The notes: generated from the sequence alone by a model not told the origin. A stretch of DNA of 52,000 bases from Cristatella mucedo (GCA_009760855.2 WPIO01000003.1:14063001-14115000); one strand, 5' to 3'. Positions 21,901-33,345 are shown, numbered from the stretch's first letter. Numbers and translations are program-made.

Positions 21901-22087
21901 CAGTGGTTCTCAACCTTCCTAATGCCTCGATCCTTTAATACAGTTCCTCATGTTTTGGCCACCTCAACCATAAAATAATTGTGTGGAGAATGTGGAAATG
22001 CGTGTTTTTCGATGGTCTTAGGCGACAACTGTGAAAGGGTCGTTCGACACCCCAAAGAGGTCTCGACCCACAGGTTGAGAACTGCCA
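21901..22087. mobile_element. SPIN/URR1-like hAT-Charlie MITE with 8-bp target duplication
   Basis: The element begins CAGTGGTTCTCAACCTTCC and ends with AGGTTGAGAACTGCCA, inverted ends sharing GTTCTCAACCT. The 8-mers outside are GTCTATAG (21893-21900) and GTCTACAG (22088-22095), 7 of 8 identical and fitting the hAT target pattern nTnnnnAn. Inside, TTTAATACAGTTCCTCATGT, CGATGGTCTTAGGCGAC and GTGAAAGGGTCGTTCGAC are phrases I recognise from the mammalian SPIN/URR1 hAT-Charlie elements. It is 187 bp with no transposase, so it was moved in trans. The family name is from memory, not from a search. Confidence 0.85.
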
Positions 22088-22095
22088 GTCTACAG

Positions 22096-22645
22096 GAAGA
22101 TTAGGCAGACAATACGGACTCTAGCCAAAGGGTAACACAAGTGCTTGCAGCATGATAGCTAGCCAATGGCAACTAGCTGGCAGAGCCTGCAAATAATGTG
22201 AAGTACTATTGTTGCAGTTACACACGTTAAACTCATGGTTCCACACGGTAAGCAGATAAATCGGTTAGGATAGGATTCGAGGCTCAACCGGCAAGCATTA
22301 ATTTGATGCTAGCTCTCTGACTGGCGGGAAAAGTTCGATGACGATAAAGGCATTGGCATTTCCAGACGGTATGTTCGAGCCATGTGCAAAATGTCACTCT
22401 GCTGAATCCTGCCTGCATCTGTTGCCAAAGAAACAGCTGGTTTGCATTGGGCTGACCTTTGGGATCGCTTACCATAAATCAATGCAATGTTGCACAGTTT
22501 GATCAACAAAACAACGAGGCACCTCGTCATGCCTCATAACAGCTACTGGTTGCAAAGCATACATCGTGTCCATAAGCTCACTGATGCAATGCTGCCAGCA
22601 ATGACATATAACTTGAAAAAGCCTGTTAAAGGTCTGCTAAATGAA
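22096..22645. other. No recognisable gene or repeat
   Basis: Nothing beyond short chance open frames is visible between the hAT element and the next SINE. Confidence 0.5.
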
Positions 22646-22797
22646 GCTGATTCAACAGCCTCATTTTTATGGTAGCCGAAAGCCTTAAGAACCACCACCC
22701 TGCGTGATGTAGGCCATAAAGCATTGCCTTCTGCAAGACTTGAGCTTACGGCCTGGGTCGTGAAGTGCAAGCACCTTACCGTTGGGCTTTCACCCAG
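22646..22797 (-). mobile_element. SINE-2 copy e
   Basis: On the minus strand: head TGGGTGAAAGCCCAACGGTA, a degraded box B (GTAAGCTCAAGTCTTGC), and the end CATAAAAATGAGGCTGTTGA. It is diverged but collinear with the other SINE-2 copies. Confidence 0.75.
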
Positions 22798-23126
22798 GGA
22801 CCAGCAGAAAACATGGTTAATGTTTCAATAGTTTATAGAGAAGCCATTGAAACCTTGAGAATCGATGCTATTCCTTTTTTCAACTTAATTTCCAGAATAT
22901 TAACCACGGTGCTCAGCATAGTACTGTTGTAGAAGCAAATCTGCTGCCTGACGCCGACCCTTTATGTCGCTCGTGAGGACAAGTAACTTGTTATTTGTTA
23001 TTTGATATTGGAAAATGTTGCAATAGACCTAATTATTGAAACTTCTTCTACTCTGGTGCCCATGGAGATACTAGACAGCTTCTCAGCTTGTGCAAGCTCT
23101 GTTGTGTGACCAGCCATGCATTGGTA
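22798..23126. other. No recognisable gene or repeat
   Basis: No feature is supported here. Confidence 0.45.
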
Positions 23127-24085
23127 GATAATAATAATAATATACTTGATAAAGCACCCTCAGAAAACTCAATCTCATTCTAGGTGCTTTACGTTTGCTG
23201 TAAAGGAAACACAATCGAATGGTGAGTGGTGTCATGCTTGATAAACAGCAAGAATATAATGGTTAAGCGCGATATGCACAGGTTCAGCATGCAAGTGTGG
23301 TTAGTGGCATCATGCAACAGTGTCAGCAAGCATAAGCACATAAAGGAAAAATCACAGGCTCACTAAATTCTGTCGTAGTAGGTACGTTTTTAATTTGTTT
23401 TTAAATGTGGTCAAGTCAGGGGATGTCGTGACGCAAGTCGGCAACGAGCTCCACGCTTTGGGAGCATACGAACTAAATGCACAGTCTCCAAAGGATTTGA
23501 GGTTTGTACGAGGTATACGTAAACTGTTAGATTCCAAAAAGTGTGTGGTACAATGTTTAGACTGGTGGGCCAGTAGATCTGATATGTAGGCTGGAGCCAC
23601 AGAATTAAGGGACCTAAAAGTGAGCTACAACGCCTTGAAGTCGATCCGTTGCTTGACTGGTAGCCAGTGCAGGTCGGCGAGAAGCGTTGTGATGTGGCAA
23701 CTGCAACGCTCTTGACAGACAAGCCTAGCTGCAGAATTTTGCACCAGCTTTAAGTGCCTGATTGCACTGGTCGGTAGACATGCATGCAGTGAGTTACAGA
23801 AGTCAAGACGACAGGATGTCACAAATGTATGGAACAACTTAGATGTCGTATCCCTGTCTAAATAAGCTCGAATTTTAGCAATGCTATGTAGCTTAGCAGG
23901 ACAGTGGGAATAGGGTCCAGAGGATTTGTTGTCTTCTTTTATTGGGATATGAACTTCAGGACAAGGCCACTAGTGACCTGCTTGAATGTAGACATTGAGG
24001 TGCTGCACGGAATCGTGGGACATCATTCTAGGGGGATCCTGCAACACAGAGATAGGCCCACTGATCTTGTCTATCTTCTGGACAA
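23127..24085 (-). mobile_element. LINE-A copy 7, antisense, with RT core deleted
   Basis: On the minus strand the 3' end (TTA tail, hairpin, 3' UTR) is followed inward by KAWSSLPTCVTTSPDLTTFK (about 23410-23470), the LHWLPVKQRIDFK segment and the SRLDFCNS segment. At about 23885-23900 sequence matching LINE-A copy 1 near position 1765 joins directly to sequence matching copy 1 near 807. It then continues through the upstream linker region to about position 615 of copy 1. About 0.95 kb, including the YADD box, is missing, so this copy is an internal-deletion derivative. Confidence 0.88.
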
Positions 24086-24199
24086 GGAAGGTAGAGTAGC
24101 AATCAGCTCGATCGTCCTAGATCTAACTCTGTACCTAATCTAGAGCAGCTTTCAAGCATTTGAGGATCCTGAGCCAGCTACACATTGTATATTCGAATG

Positions 24200-24460
24200 G
24201 AATCTGAAGAATAAATATATTTATATAGTGCAATTTATATTTTATAGTTATATTTTATAGCTATATTTATATTTATTTATATTATATAGTGCCATATATA
24301 TTTACCATTTATAGTTGCCATTTATCATTTATATAGTGCCCCAAGAGAACTTAATCTCTATGCAGGCGTTTCATATATGCCTCGGGGCTCGAGCCCACGA
24401 TCTCAGTAAGACCTTGGTCGGGGCGAGCACCTTAAACGCTAGACCAAACCAGCTCAGCAA
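24200..24460 (-). mobile_element. SINE-1 copy d with expanded AT-rich tail
   Basis: On the minus strand: head TGGTTTGGTCTAGCGTTTAA, GGTGCTCGCCCC, box B GTGGGCTCGAGCCCCG, and a tail hairpin with AGAGATTAAGTTCTCT and GGGGCACTATATAAATG. Beyond the tail (24200-24320) the AT-rich word TATAGTG/CCATTTAT is repeated several times, an expanded tail. The SINE body itself is about 24321-24460. Confidence 0.88.
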
Positions 24461-25840
24461 GAATGATGAAGATGTTTGCCTTTTATTTCAGAGCTCCATA
24501 TCCCTTCAATCATAAAGTAATGCCAAAACGGTTAACAACAAAGCCAAACAGTCCCAACTATACCTTTGAGAAATTAGCCAGTAAGGCCTGCGGTTTTCCC
24601 ATGCAGTTTATCAATGCAACACAATCCAAGGCAGGTGACCAAACAGCCTCTAGATCTTAAAATTCTTGTCGCTTTTAATACGATATTCTTGGTTCTATGG
24701 TTTGATTGAAAATCTGCTCTGCAGCTCACAAATGCAAGCCATAAAGACCTGGCTTGTTATTGCCATCAAATATATTTATCTATTTATTATAGTTATCTAA
24801 ATCTATTTATAAATTTTATTATTCACTCGACGCTTACCATTTTCGACTGACGTCTGCAGCAAATGACACTTCTGATTACCACAAGCCTATTTTGGCACAG
24901 CACAAACGGATGAAGGACAAATAATAGATAATGAGCACTCTTGCATAACCTATTAAGCAACCATAGGCCATAGACTCTCTTCACAATCCTAGCCAAAATA
25001 GGCCACTCTATCCAAGATAGACCAGATGCACTATTAATTTACAGAATGATTAGGGAGAGGCACAGCAACTGCTATGAGGCCAACTGGGAAATCGGCAGCA
25101 TGTTGAGTGTTGATAAACCAGCCCATAACTGTGAGGCAGTATGCTTGCCACAACCAATCTCTAATTTTGTACAGCCAGAGTGTTGTACCTGACAGTAAAA
25201 CTCTGCATTGATATGCTCTATGCTTTTATCCGTGATCCAAATCACTCCACACTGCCTTATGTCATTGTTTCTTCTTGTAAGTCTATCCTTTGCAAGAGTT
25301 TTGCTGGAGAGTCTGTTCAGGCCCCATCCCTGTTCACCCTATCCATTAAAAAGTAGTCTTGAGCAGGTAGCTCATTTTCAAGGAATCACCCGTCGTTTCT
25401 ATGCTTAAAAAACTTATCATTAAGCTCATCGAGGTCAGCCTCATATAATGTCATATAGCACGATCGTCTTGCGAACCGTGGGTGGCTGCAAACCATAGAT
25501 CATGTGTGCTGAAGTATCATACCAGCAAAACAAACAACTTATATGGAGCCCCCAAAACACAGGCCATGCTACTACCACGTGTTTGCCTTGGTTCCTACTG
25601 ACTATTTGCTTTCAAAGAAAAATTGCTCAGAAAACTGGCATTTCAACCCACTAGTGCTCATTCTTTGCCCTAATAATAGATGCCACGGCATGCGTTAGAA
25701 TTTTGGCCACACTTTAGCATAACTGCCACAAGAGAGTATCGCTAGATTGACATCTGCAGGCATTCGGTGCATCCACGGTCGGGCTTTCGTGAGACTGTTT
25801 CATGCAGTACAAACATAGTTGTAGCAATAGTAATTTTAAT
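24461..25840. other. No recognisable gene or repeat
   Basis: About 1.4 kb without a supported feature; open frames stay below 70 codons. Confidence 0.5.
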
Positions 25841-25979
25841 AATAAAACGATTCTATTCCAACCTAAGAGAAGTAAATATTTGTGAAGTAACTTTATATAT
25901 ACAAGAAAAGAAGCATGTCAATTAATTCGTGATAGCATGCACAATTTCAGTAAGAATCAGCACATGCAGGAATATTTAC

Positions 25980-26056
<77 letters not shown>

Positions 26057-26760
26057 CACACACAGAGTGCAAATTCAGTGAAGAATGGGGAGGGGTTTAG
26101 CTTCATTTTAAATTTCGTCAAGTCGGAAAGTCGTAATGTCATTGGTGGTGAGCTTTGGGAGCATATGAGTTCTAGGCACGGTCTCCCAAGAATCCGAAGT
26201 TGGTTAAAAGATAAAGCCAAACGACTTGAGTCAGTAGGACAGGTAGAACAGTGGGAAGATTATGAAGTAAGTATTTCAGATTGCTAAGAAGGAGAATGAC
26301 GATGAAAGGACCTACAAGTGAGTGATAGGAGCTTGAAGTCGATAAACTGCTTCTTGATAGTGAGCCAGTGCCGGTTGGGTAAGTGGTGTAATGTGATAGT
26401 GGCATCGTTCACAACAGACAAGCCTAGTTACAAACAAAAGTTTGCAATCATCAATTATAGGCATCGTATTGCAGATGCAGGAAGACACGGGAGTAGTAAA
26501 TAACAAATGCCTATATAGAATGACACATATGCATGGGCCAGCTTGGCTGTGGTATCCTTATCAAAACAAGTCCACATGTTTGCAGTGTCTAGCTAAAAGT
26601 AGATAGAATTAACTGGTGGAACTGAAGTGGTCATCTAGTGAAAGACCATTTTGTTGACCAACATTCCAGAGGTGGAGGCTGCAGGAGATGTGGTGGGTAA
26701 GCCGATTGTGACTGTTAGGCTTTAGAGTTTCTGAGTGACTCTATGATTGATCTTAAGATG
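25841..26760 (-). mobile_element. LINE-C copy 4, 3' part, with CA microsatellite inside
   Basis: On the minus strand the 3' end has ACTTCTCTTAGGTTGGAATA, and the phrase GCATGCACAATTTCAG is present on the plus strand. After the CA tract the antisense coding part continues (plus TTTCGTCAAGTCGGAAAG for a DLTKFK-like segment, GGGAGCATATGAGTTC, and GATAGTGAGCCAGTGCCGGT for the LHWLT-like segment). It is strongly decayed. Confidence 0.72.
25981..26064. repeat. (CA)n microsatellite
   Basis: About 80 bp of CA repeats with two small CGCG/CG interruptions, embedded in LINE-C copy 4. Confidence 0.96.
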
Positions 26761-27717
26761 GTAAGCTTCGTGGAATGTATTAAACATGATAGATAAATCA
26801 CTACCCTTATCCAGTGCTACATCTAGGCTCTAATGGGCTTTCATGCATCAGAAACTAGTTTGGTCGCAGCAGGGCAAATTATTAGGAGCTATTGGTGGTA
26901 GTTAAATTAGTGTATCTAAATACTGAACTATCTACTTAACGAGTCGCACCAAGCCTTTTTTTTCAGTACGGCCTTCCACATACCGAGATCAAATATTAGA
27001 AATGTCATACTAGTTGTGCATGTGGTATATTTTTTATGGTGTGCTTTCAGCCTAGTGTGTTTGAGCTTTCTGTCCAAGTGCTTTTGCTTTTGACTAGCCG
27101 AACTGTCGATGTTCAATTGCACCTTAAATACATTCCAGTAGCCAACGCTAACAAAGCTGTTGCTCACATGTGTACAGCTCCACAAGTACTGTTGTTGTCA
27201 TTTTAGTGAAACAAATTTCAGAGTAGTAGGTATATCGCAGTTCATTTGATAGAGAGCAGCTTGTAAACCATCCGATATTAGTCCGCTATGGCAGGATACA
27301 CAAGTGAACTATTTGGCATTCTCTGCATTTAAACGATTCGAATTTTGTATGACCATCTCTCCAACTAGCAAGATCCTCGAAGGAATATGGCCAAGTTAAG
27401 GAGCATCACTACCAACAGTGGAAGTTGGGCAACAGGCAATTTTGTTACCCGGTTTAGCATCAAACAATATGTGTGGTCCAATCTTTTAAGGTAGCCCTTT
27501 TATTCTGTGCTCTGCTATATATGTCTTGGGTTAATTTTGTTTGCTCTTGGTGGGTAATGTAGTTCGTGCCTAAAGGCTGCTGAGTAATACTCATATAAGC
27601 CCTACAAGTAAGCTTTAGGATTATGCCGGCACCTAAATTAGCTGATTCTTAGAAATTTGGAACATTAGATGGGTGATAGACTATTGCGATTCACTTTATC
27701 CATGACTCCTGACTTGG
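26761..27717. other. No recognisable gene or repeat
   Basis: No coding or repeat signature is visible in this stretch. Confidence 0.5.
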
Positions 27718-27885
27718 GTGCTTTATCGCCTGCTAGCAGTGCAAAAATCAGTAGCTTGTCAGGTCTGTCATCAAGGGTGTAGCTGCCACGTTGCACCACC
27801 CACTTCATATCTGAACTTCAGTGACTTCCAGTCAAGCATCGAATCGACTTTTAAGATACTTGGCTGCAATATTGCTCTTAAATGT
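27718..27885 (+). mobile_element. LINE fragment (C-terminal coding part)
   Basis: CTTGTCAGGTCTGTCATCAA and GTAGCTGCCACGTTGCACCA followed by CTTCCAGTCAAGCATCGAAT match the VCREHRSCHITPLLADLHWLPVK region of LINE-A. No 3' end is present. Confidence 0.65.
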
Positions 27886-28899
27886 GCTTATATGCTTTTT
27901 ATGTTAACAACGATTGTTCTAATTTATTATTATCATTATCATCATCATTTTAAAAGCCACCTTCGTGGAAAAGGTGGCAAAAGTGTACAAAGGGGCTAGC
28001 CTTGATGTCAAGAGTGTGAACAAAGCTAAACATACCTTTCTAGCAGTAGGATGCTCGTACCACCAATTTTTGCATTATGCAAATTTTCAGCATGTACGAG
28101 ATGTGCAGCAGGGAATCAAACAGCAAGATATAGGTAGAACACCTCATCTCTTACACTTCTTATTTCACTCATGAATCAACCTACCTCTAGGGAGTTTGGT
28201 CTCATATTTGAAGCGAGGTAGGCTTTTAATAGATACTTTTGAACTCTTCAGACCTGGCCTTCAAGAACAGTGAGCCACTATCAAAAGTTGACCTATATCA
28301 TTCGGGCTTCTAAACAGAGTCCACTGTACTTACAGTGGTAGTCCGGAAAGTCTACACACTGTGGGAATCGAGGTGTAACCTCAAATATTTCAGTTTTACG
28401 GACTAGCCAACAAAATTGCTCTAGAACAGGATTTACTTGATTGGTTATATCGTACGAATGGTGCATGCTATCACGTTTGGTTTGCATACAGATGCAAAGG
28501 ATGCTTACAATTAACATGTTTTGAAGTACTGCCATAAGTTTTGGCTCTCCATTTCTGACGGATTTGTTGCACCATCAGAACACTGCGAATTAAGATTTAC
28601 CGTGTGAACCAAGTGACTCTCTACAAGTGCATGTCAATGACTATGTCGGGAGTTTTTTCAGTAATAATCAAATGTTAGAAGCAAGCTATTTTGCACACTT
28701 GCAACCGTGGGCAAGACATGGGATCAAAATCAATAAATCGATAGAGCAATCGTGGTCATAGCAAATCGTAATTGTAACAAAAAAGAACTATCCACCTGCC
28801 TAGTGCCAAATGTGCATACTACATTAAACTTAAATCTCATTGGTGTGTTTGTGTGTGGGTATGGGAGTGCAGGTTGTTCTATCTATCCTTTACTCCACA
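27886..28899. other. No recognisable gene or repeat
   Basis: A short TTATTATCATTATCATCATC patch at about 27926-27945 may be a worn LINE tail. Nothing else is recognisable. Confidence 0.4.
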
Positions 28900-29340
28900 A
28901 ACCGTGAAGGCAAAGTACGGTCAATGAAGTAAGGACAGTCGAGGGAGTGAGTAGCATCAGAAGGCTGGAAAGGAAACGCCAGTGTCGGCAGTGGTTGAGA
29001 TGTCGTTGCTTAAGAAAAAATAACTCATTTGTATAGCGCCCTAAGAGAACTCGATCCCTATTCAGGCGCATCACGTATGCCATGGGGCTTGAGCCCACGA
29101 CTTTGGCAAGACAGGGCAAGCACCCCAGTGGAAATATGGCAGTGAATTCTAGAGTCTGGGATCTACTGGGTAAAAGCTTCTGTCACCAACGGTCTCCAAT
29201 CATGGGAATGGAACAGCTAATTTATTATCCGTATAGGACCGGTGGCACGAGGATGCTGATGGGCGAAGGGGAAGCAGGCTGGAGCAGATGGCTTATGATT
29301 GGACTGAATGGGAACCGCCTGCTTTCATGAAGTGTCGACT
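28900..29340 (-). mobile_element. LINE-B copy 2, interrupted by SINE-1
   Basis: On the plus strand it shows GGGAGTGAGTAGCATCAG, GTGTCGGCAGTGGTTGAGAT, GTCGTTGCTTAAG and, beyond the SINE, TCTAGAGTCTGGGATCTACT and CTTCTGTCACCAACGGTCTC. These are in the same order as LINE-B copy 1. The frame is broken. Confidence 0.78.
29021..29126 (-). mobile_element. SINE-1 copy e, head-truncated, nested in LINE-B
   Basis: On the minus strand it has box B GTGGGCTCAAGCCCCATGG and a complete tail with GCGCCTGAATAGGGATCG, AGTTCTCTTAGGGCGCTATA and CAAATGAGTTATT. Box A is shortened. The LINE-B copy around it is older. Confidence 0.82.
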
Positions 29341-29538
29341 GATAGTAGTAGCTGTAGTATACACACCCCATCGATTAGGGATAGATAGGTCCGACTAGGT
29401 TGACCTAACAGTTCGACTTAGTTTGGTGGCATTTCTTTTACAGCTTTCTCTTGCTTTCTGTGTGCAATGACTATTAGTTGTCATTCGTTAGGTATTGGCT
29501 GTGTTTCGCACACCTAGCCGAGTACCGCCCATAAAGGA

Positions 29539-29730
29539 ATGCCGTTGCTCAAGACTAGTGGGAGTTAGTTACGTAGTCTAGGACATGCAGAGCAAAAGTT
29601 TCTGTCGCCAACGGTCTTTAAGCAGAGAAATTTGACAGCTAATTTATTCTCCATAGAGGGCCTGAAGGGTCGAGTTGACTGAAACTGTGAAGCAGTTCGG
29701 CTCGGTATGATGGAGCCCAGCCGTGTGGAT
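29539..29730 (-). mobile_element. LINE-B fragment, member 1 of a nearly identical duplicate pair
   Basis: On the minus strand it matches the LINE-B C-terminal region (the plus strand reads TTTCTGTCGCCAACGGTCTT and AGTCTAGGACATGCAG equivalents). Over the whole stretch it equals 33155-33345 except for one base (GGAGTTAGTT here, GGAGTAGTT there). No other LINE pair in the window is this similar. Confidence 0.9.
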
Positions 29731-29892
29731 GCTATTCATTGAGAGTCTGGCCTGAATACCCGAATAATGTCCATGAAAGCTGATCATCTGATGTGCATGA
29801 AAGACATTATACCATACTCATTAAGAGCTGTCAATCAAGGACCACAAGGATTCTCTAACAAGCTACATGGTCTATCGTGCTTAAACTTTATT

Positions 29893-29944
29893 TAGGTGCT
29901 GCTCAGTCTGAAGGAGATTAGGTGCTGCTCAGTCTGAAGGAGAG
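29893..29944. repeat. 26-bp tandem duplication
   Basis: The unit TTAGGTGCTGCTCAGTCTGA plus AGGAGA occurs twice in a row, identical in both copies. Confidence 0.93.
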
Positions 29945-30375
29945 ACGGCTCCCTGCTCTGAGTCAAGGGAAGAGCAGCGCTGCAGTTTAAGAGTCGATTG
30001 TATTAACAGTACTCGCATCTATTGCAGAAATTAGGTGGCGAACTTCTGTTACTTTCTTATACTGCATGACAAATAAACCGGAGCCCTTCTAAAAAACCCA
30101 AAATGCCTCATGGGATAGGCGACTGATCTGTTATTTGGAGATACTATAGTGGGGTCCTCTTCGAGTACGTACCCGTAACCCGATTCTTGTATGGCGACCA
30201 TCGCGACCTTAAAAGATTAATCCTGAAGATTGCATCAGTGCATCATTTGATACTTTTGTTTCCATCCTAGGATTAAGAACTACTGAAATGGTTTGCTTAA
30301 GATCTTACTGGCTTGCTGATTCTCTCTAGGCTGGACTAATATATATCTCAGTTTCGGCAATGGCTGCTGAAAATG

Positions 30376-30377
<2 letters not shown>
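29945..30377. other. No recognisable gene or repeat
   Basis: Nothing supported by motif is seen. Confidence 0.45.
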
Positions 30378-30410
<33 letters not shown>

Positions 30411-30549
30411 TCATTTGTATAGCACCTCAAGAGAATCTAAACTCTATTCGGGTACTTCACATATGCCACGGGACTGGTCCCTACTACCTTGGTCCTCAAA
30501 TGCATTGACATCGATCGGGGCGAGCACCTTAACCACTGTGCCAACCAGC
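30378..30549 (-). mobile_element. SINE-1 copy f with (TA)n tail
   Basis: On the minus strand: head GCTGGTTGGCACAGTGGTTA, then AGGTGCTCGCCCCG. Box B is degraded (GGACCAGTCCCG). The tail has AGAGTTTAGATTCTCT, GAGGTGCTATACAAATGAAT and a pure TA run (30378-30406) as the terminal tail. Confidence 0.85.
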
Positions 30550-32579
30550 ATGGTGTGGCACTAAATCTCTACAGTCGGTGCATATGGTAAATATTGGCTT
30601 CTAGATTGATTTTTAAAACCCAGAAATGCAGTCCCTCACCTGTCTCCTCCCCTGAGGAGATGTGTGGATCTGGTTGATCAGCGAATACAAACAAAGCTCC
30701 TACTGGGGCCCACATGGCCCACAGGCACACTTAGCTCCTTCAACCTTGGCTGAACTGCTGCATTGCTTTCAGCTTCACATACTCACAGGTTCTTTTAAAG
30801 CCAATACATTTGTTGCGCTTATTCGCTTTAGGGTTGTTGGCAACAAGTGCTTTTGCTCTGCAAATCCCAGACTGGAGAACTTACTGACAGTATAATTGAG
30901 GCAACTAATTATATCCTAACTGCTGCTGCCGACATCTGGCATTTCCTTCGGGCAGTCTTTACTACTACTTGTATGTAACTTATTCGCTTGTTTATCCGGA
31001 TTCAGCCATTCTTCCCATTTTTACACGTTGTATGGGCCGAAGTTAGGCTGCTATATGCCTGCAAAACTGCTTAGGCTTTGAGGGCTGCAGAAAACTCTCC
31101 ACGGTATCTCCCACGTAGTCTTCATGGCTTTGTGAAGTTAGAGACGAATACGCATATTGACCCCCTTGCGCCGACACTCATGCACACAAGCACACAATGA
31201 ATAATCAGCTTCTCATGAACAATATGCTTAGGAATCACATTCTCTCTTGTCGGTTCCACATCTGCTGCATGTTGCACTTACTGTACATCATGAGTGCCGG
31301 CTCTGCTTACCCAGAGTACCCAGCTCAAGTATGCTTGCTCTTTGGTATGGAAATGCCGTTGCTATATCCAAGATGCTGCAGAGGCACATCGAATCGGAAC
31401 CCAGTAGCTCAGTATTTTTTGAGAAATTAGTGACCAGTACATCACCTCAATCATCACGGTTGTTTTGTGCAGCTGTCGGTGCACCTTTCTGTGGCCCTCT
31501 TGAGTCGTGCAAACTTTATTGGCAAGAGAAGGATTATGATGCAGCCATGTTCTTTAGTTCTGGTCACTTGGCTGAGGGGCAACACCAGCAGCAGCCGGAC
31601 TCTGGACTGCCCAGCTGGAGGCTCAGCAGTAATTAACTTTATAGCACCCATACCTAATTGGACTGGTAGCATCTGCTCCACCCCAACGGACCAGCTGCTA
31701 GAGCAGAGCTGCGATTCGATTAGAAGAATGGAAACTACCATATATGAGCTCGGCTAATTATTCACATTAGCTCCATCCAGCCATGCTGTTAACAGCTTTG
31801 GTAAATTTACTCTAACCATGCCTACTTCCTCAAAATTTTCTATGGTACAGAGCTGTCTCTCGTGGTCTGAAGACACAGCCATTGCCTGCGGTCTCAAAAA
31901 ATTTCGCTGCCGTCAAGTGAGCGAATAAGCAAGTTCTTGGTTGCCCAATCATTGAACAGGCTCGACTTATTTCGGCCTATGTAGCACAGCTATAGCTATG
32001 CTTAACCGTACTTCATGAGCCTGAATTCGGTCTATTTACCTTTGGTTAATGACCAGTTATTGCCCATATCCTGAATGGCAGCAACCTCCATTTGTAAAAC
32101 GCACTCAAGCAGACTATAAAATTTACTGTAAACGCCGGATGGAAAGTTCTGCACTAAACTAGCCACCATGGGTGCTGCACAAACATAGTGATTCAATGGG
32201 TCAACGGCCATAACTGTCGACATTTCAGCCACGATTGTTGTATTGTGCACCTGTATATACTTAGCGATCCACTAGCGTCACTGAGTCATTGCTCGGCCTT
32301 GAGCTGTTTGCTCTTAAAAACCCGGCTCGGTAAAGCACCAAAATTTAGGCTTTGGAGGGGTACTACAGTATCATTTGATACTTTTCCAAAAGTCATGCAA
32401 ATTTTTGGGTCTTGACTGGTTCCGAGATTGCCTGGCTCAGCCTGGACGAGATGGTAGTAAGAATGATGTGGCATGTACCATCTGACAGTGGCAGTGACCA
32501 AGTAATAATTTTAACGGTGGTCATCATTTTCTAAGACGGTATTCGTGAAACTTTTAAGTTATAGATTTTGGGTGGAAAC
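30550..32579. other. No recognisable gene; anonymous open frames near 31.2-31.7 kb
   Basis: Overlapping frames of 77-129 codons occur on both strands at 31197-31757. I recognise no domain, and splice-site context is not convincing. This stretch is freer of LINE/SINE sequence than its surroundings. Confidence 0.45.
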
Positions 32580-32660
32580 AGAAATTAATTACGACATTAA
32601 TTACAGCATTAATTACTATGTTAATTGCTAAATTAACTGCGATATTAATTGCGACACTTA
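32580..32660. repeat. 12-13 bp minisatellite rich in ATTAATT
   Basis: Six worn tandem units of the form ATTAATTACGAC, ATTAATTACAGC, ATTAATTACTATG and so on, ending ATTAATTGCGAC. Confidence 0.85.
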
Positions 32661-32883
32661 ACATCTTGGTTTCACGGCCTGCCCAAAGTAATGCGATCGC
32701 TCTCACCTTGCCGACGTTCAACCCGAGAGTGAAATGTGTCTCCTGAGCAAATTCGTTGCTTCACTATTGGACAAGCAAGAAATGTCCGAGAGTCATTCGG
32801 TGGCTGGGAATTTTGGGCGTATTTACTGCATTCTTAATTTAGCCAGCTCATCAGTGGCAAATCACTTGATCCCGTAGCAGCAG

Positions 32884-33345
32884 TAATGTAATGCGGTGTA
32901 TCTCCCTCTGCAACTCCACCAAGCCACAAAGGCTATGTGGAGTTACGCAGGAGAGTTTTCTACAGCGAACCGAAAGCCTGAGCGGCTTTCGGTGCAAGCA
33001 TTCGGTAGCCAACAGAATTTATCTCGCGCAATAAAGAAAAAATGAGTAGCATAGCTGAGTCTGGAAGGCAGCGGAGATACTTCGTAATATGTCCGTCAGT
33101 TGCAGCTCAGGACGGCTGGAAAAGAAGTGCCACAGTCGGCAGCAGAAGGGGAGATGCCGTTGCTCAAGACTAGTGGGAGTTAGTTACGTAGTCTAGGACA
33201 TGCAGAGCAAAAGTTTCTGTCGCCAACGGTCTTTAAGCAGAGAAATTTGACAGCTAATTTATTCTCCATAGAGGGCCTGAAGGGTCGAGTTGACTGAAAC
33301 TGTGAAGCAGTTCGGCTCGGTATGATGGAGCCCAGCCGTGTGGAT
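32884..33345 (-). mobile_element. LINE-B copy 4, 3' part
   Basis: The 3' end reads GTAATGTAATGCGGTGTATC on the plus strand (TAATG-type tail, then the GGAGATACA end). GCGGCTTTCGGTGCAAGCAT, TTCGGTAGCCAACAGA and the shared 191-bp block at 33155-33345 follow. It parallels copy 1 at 5.2 kb. Confidence 0.87.
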
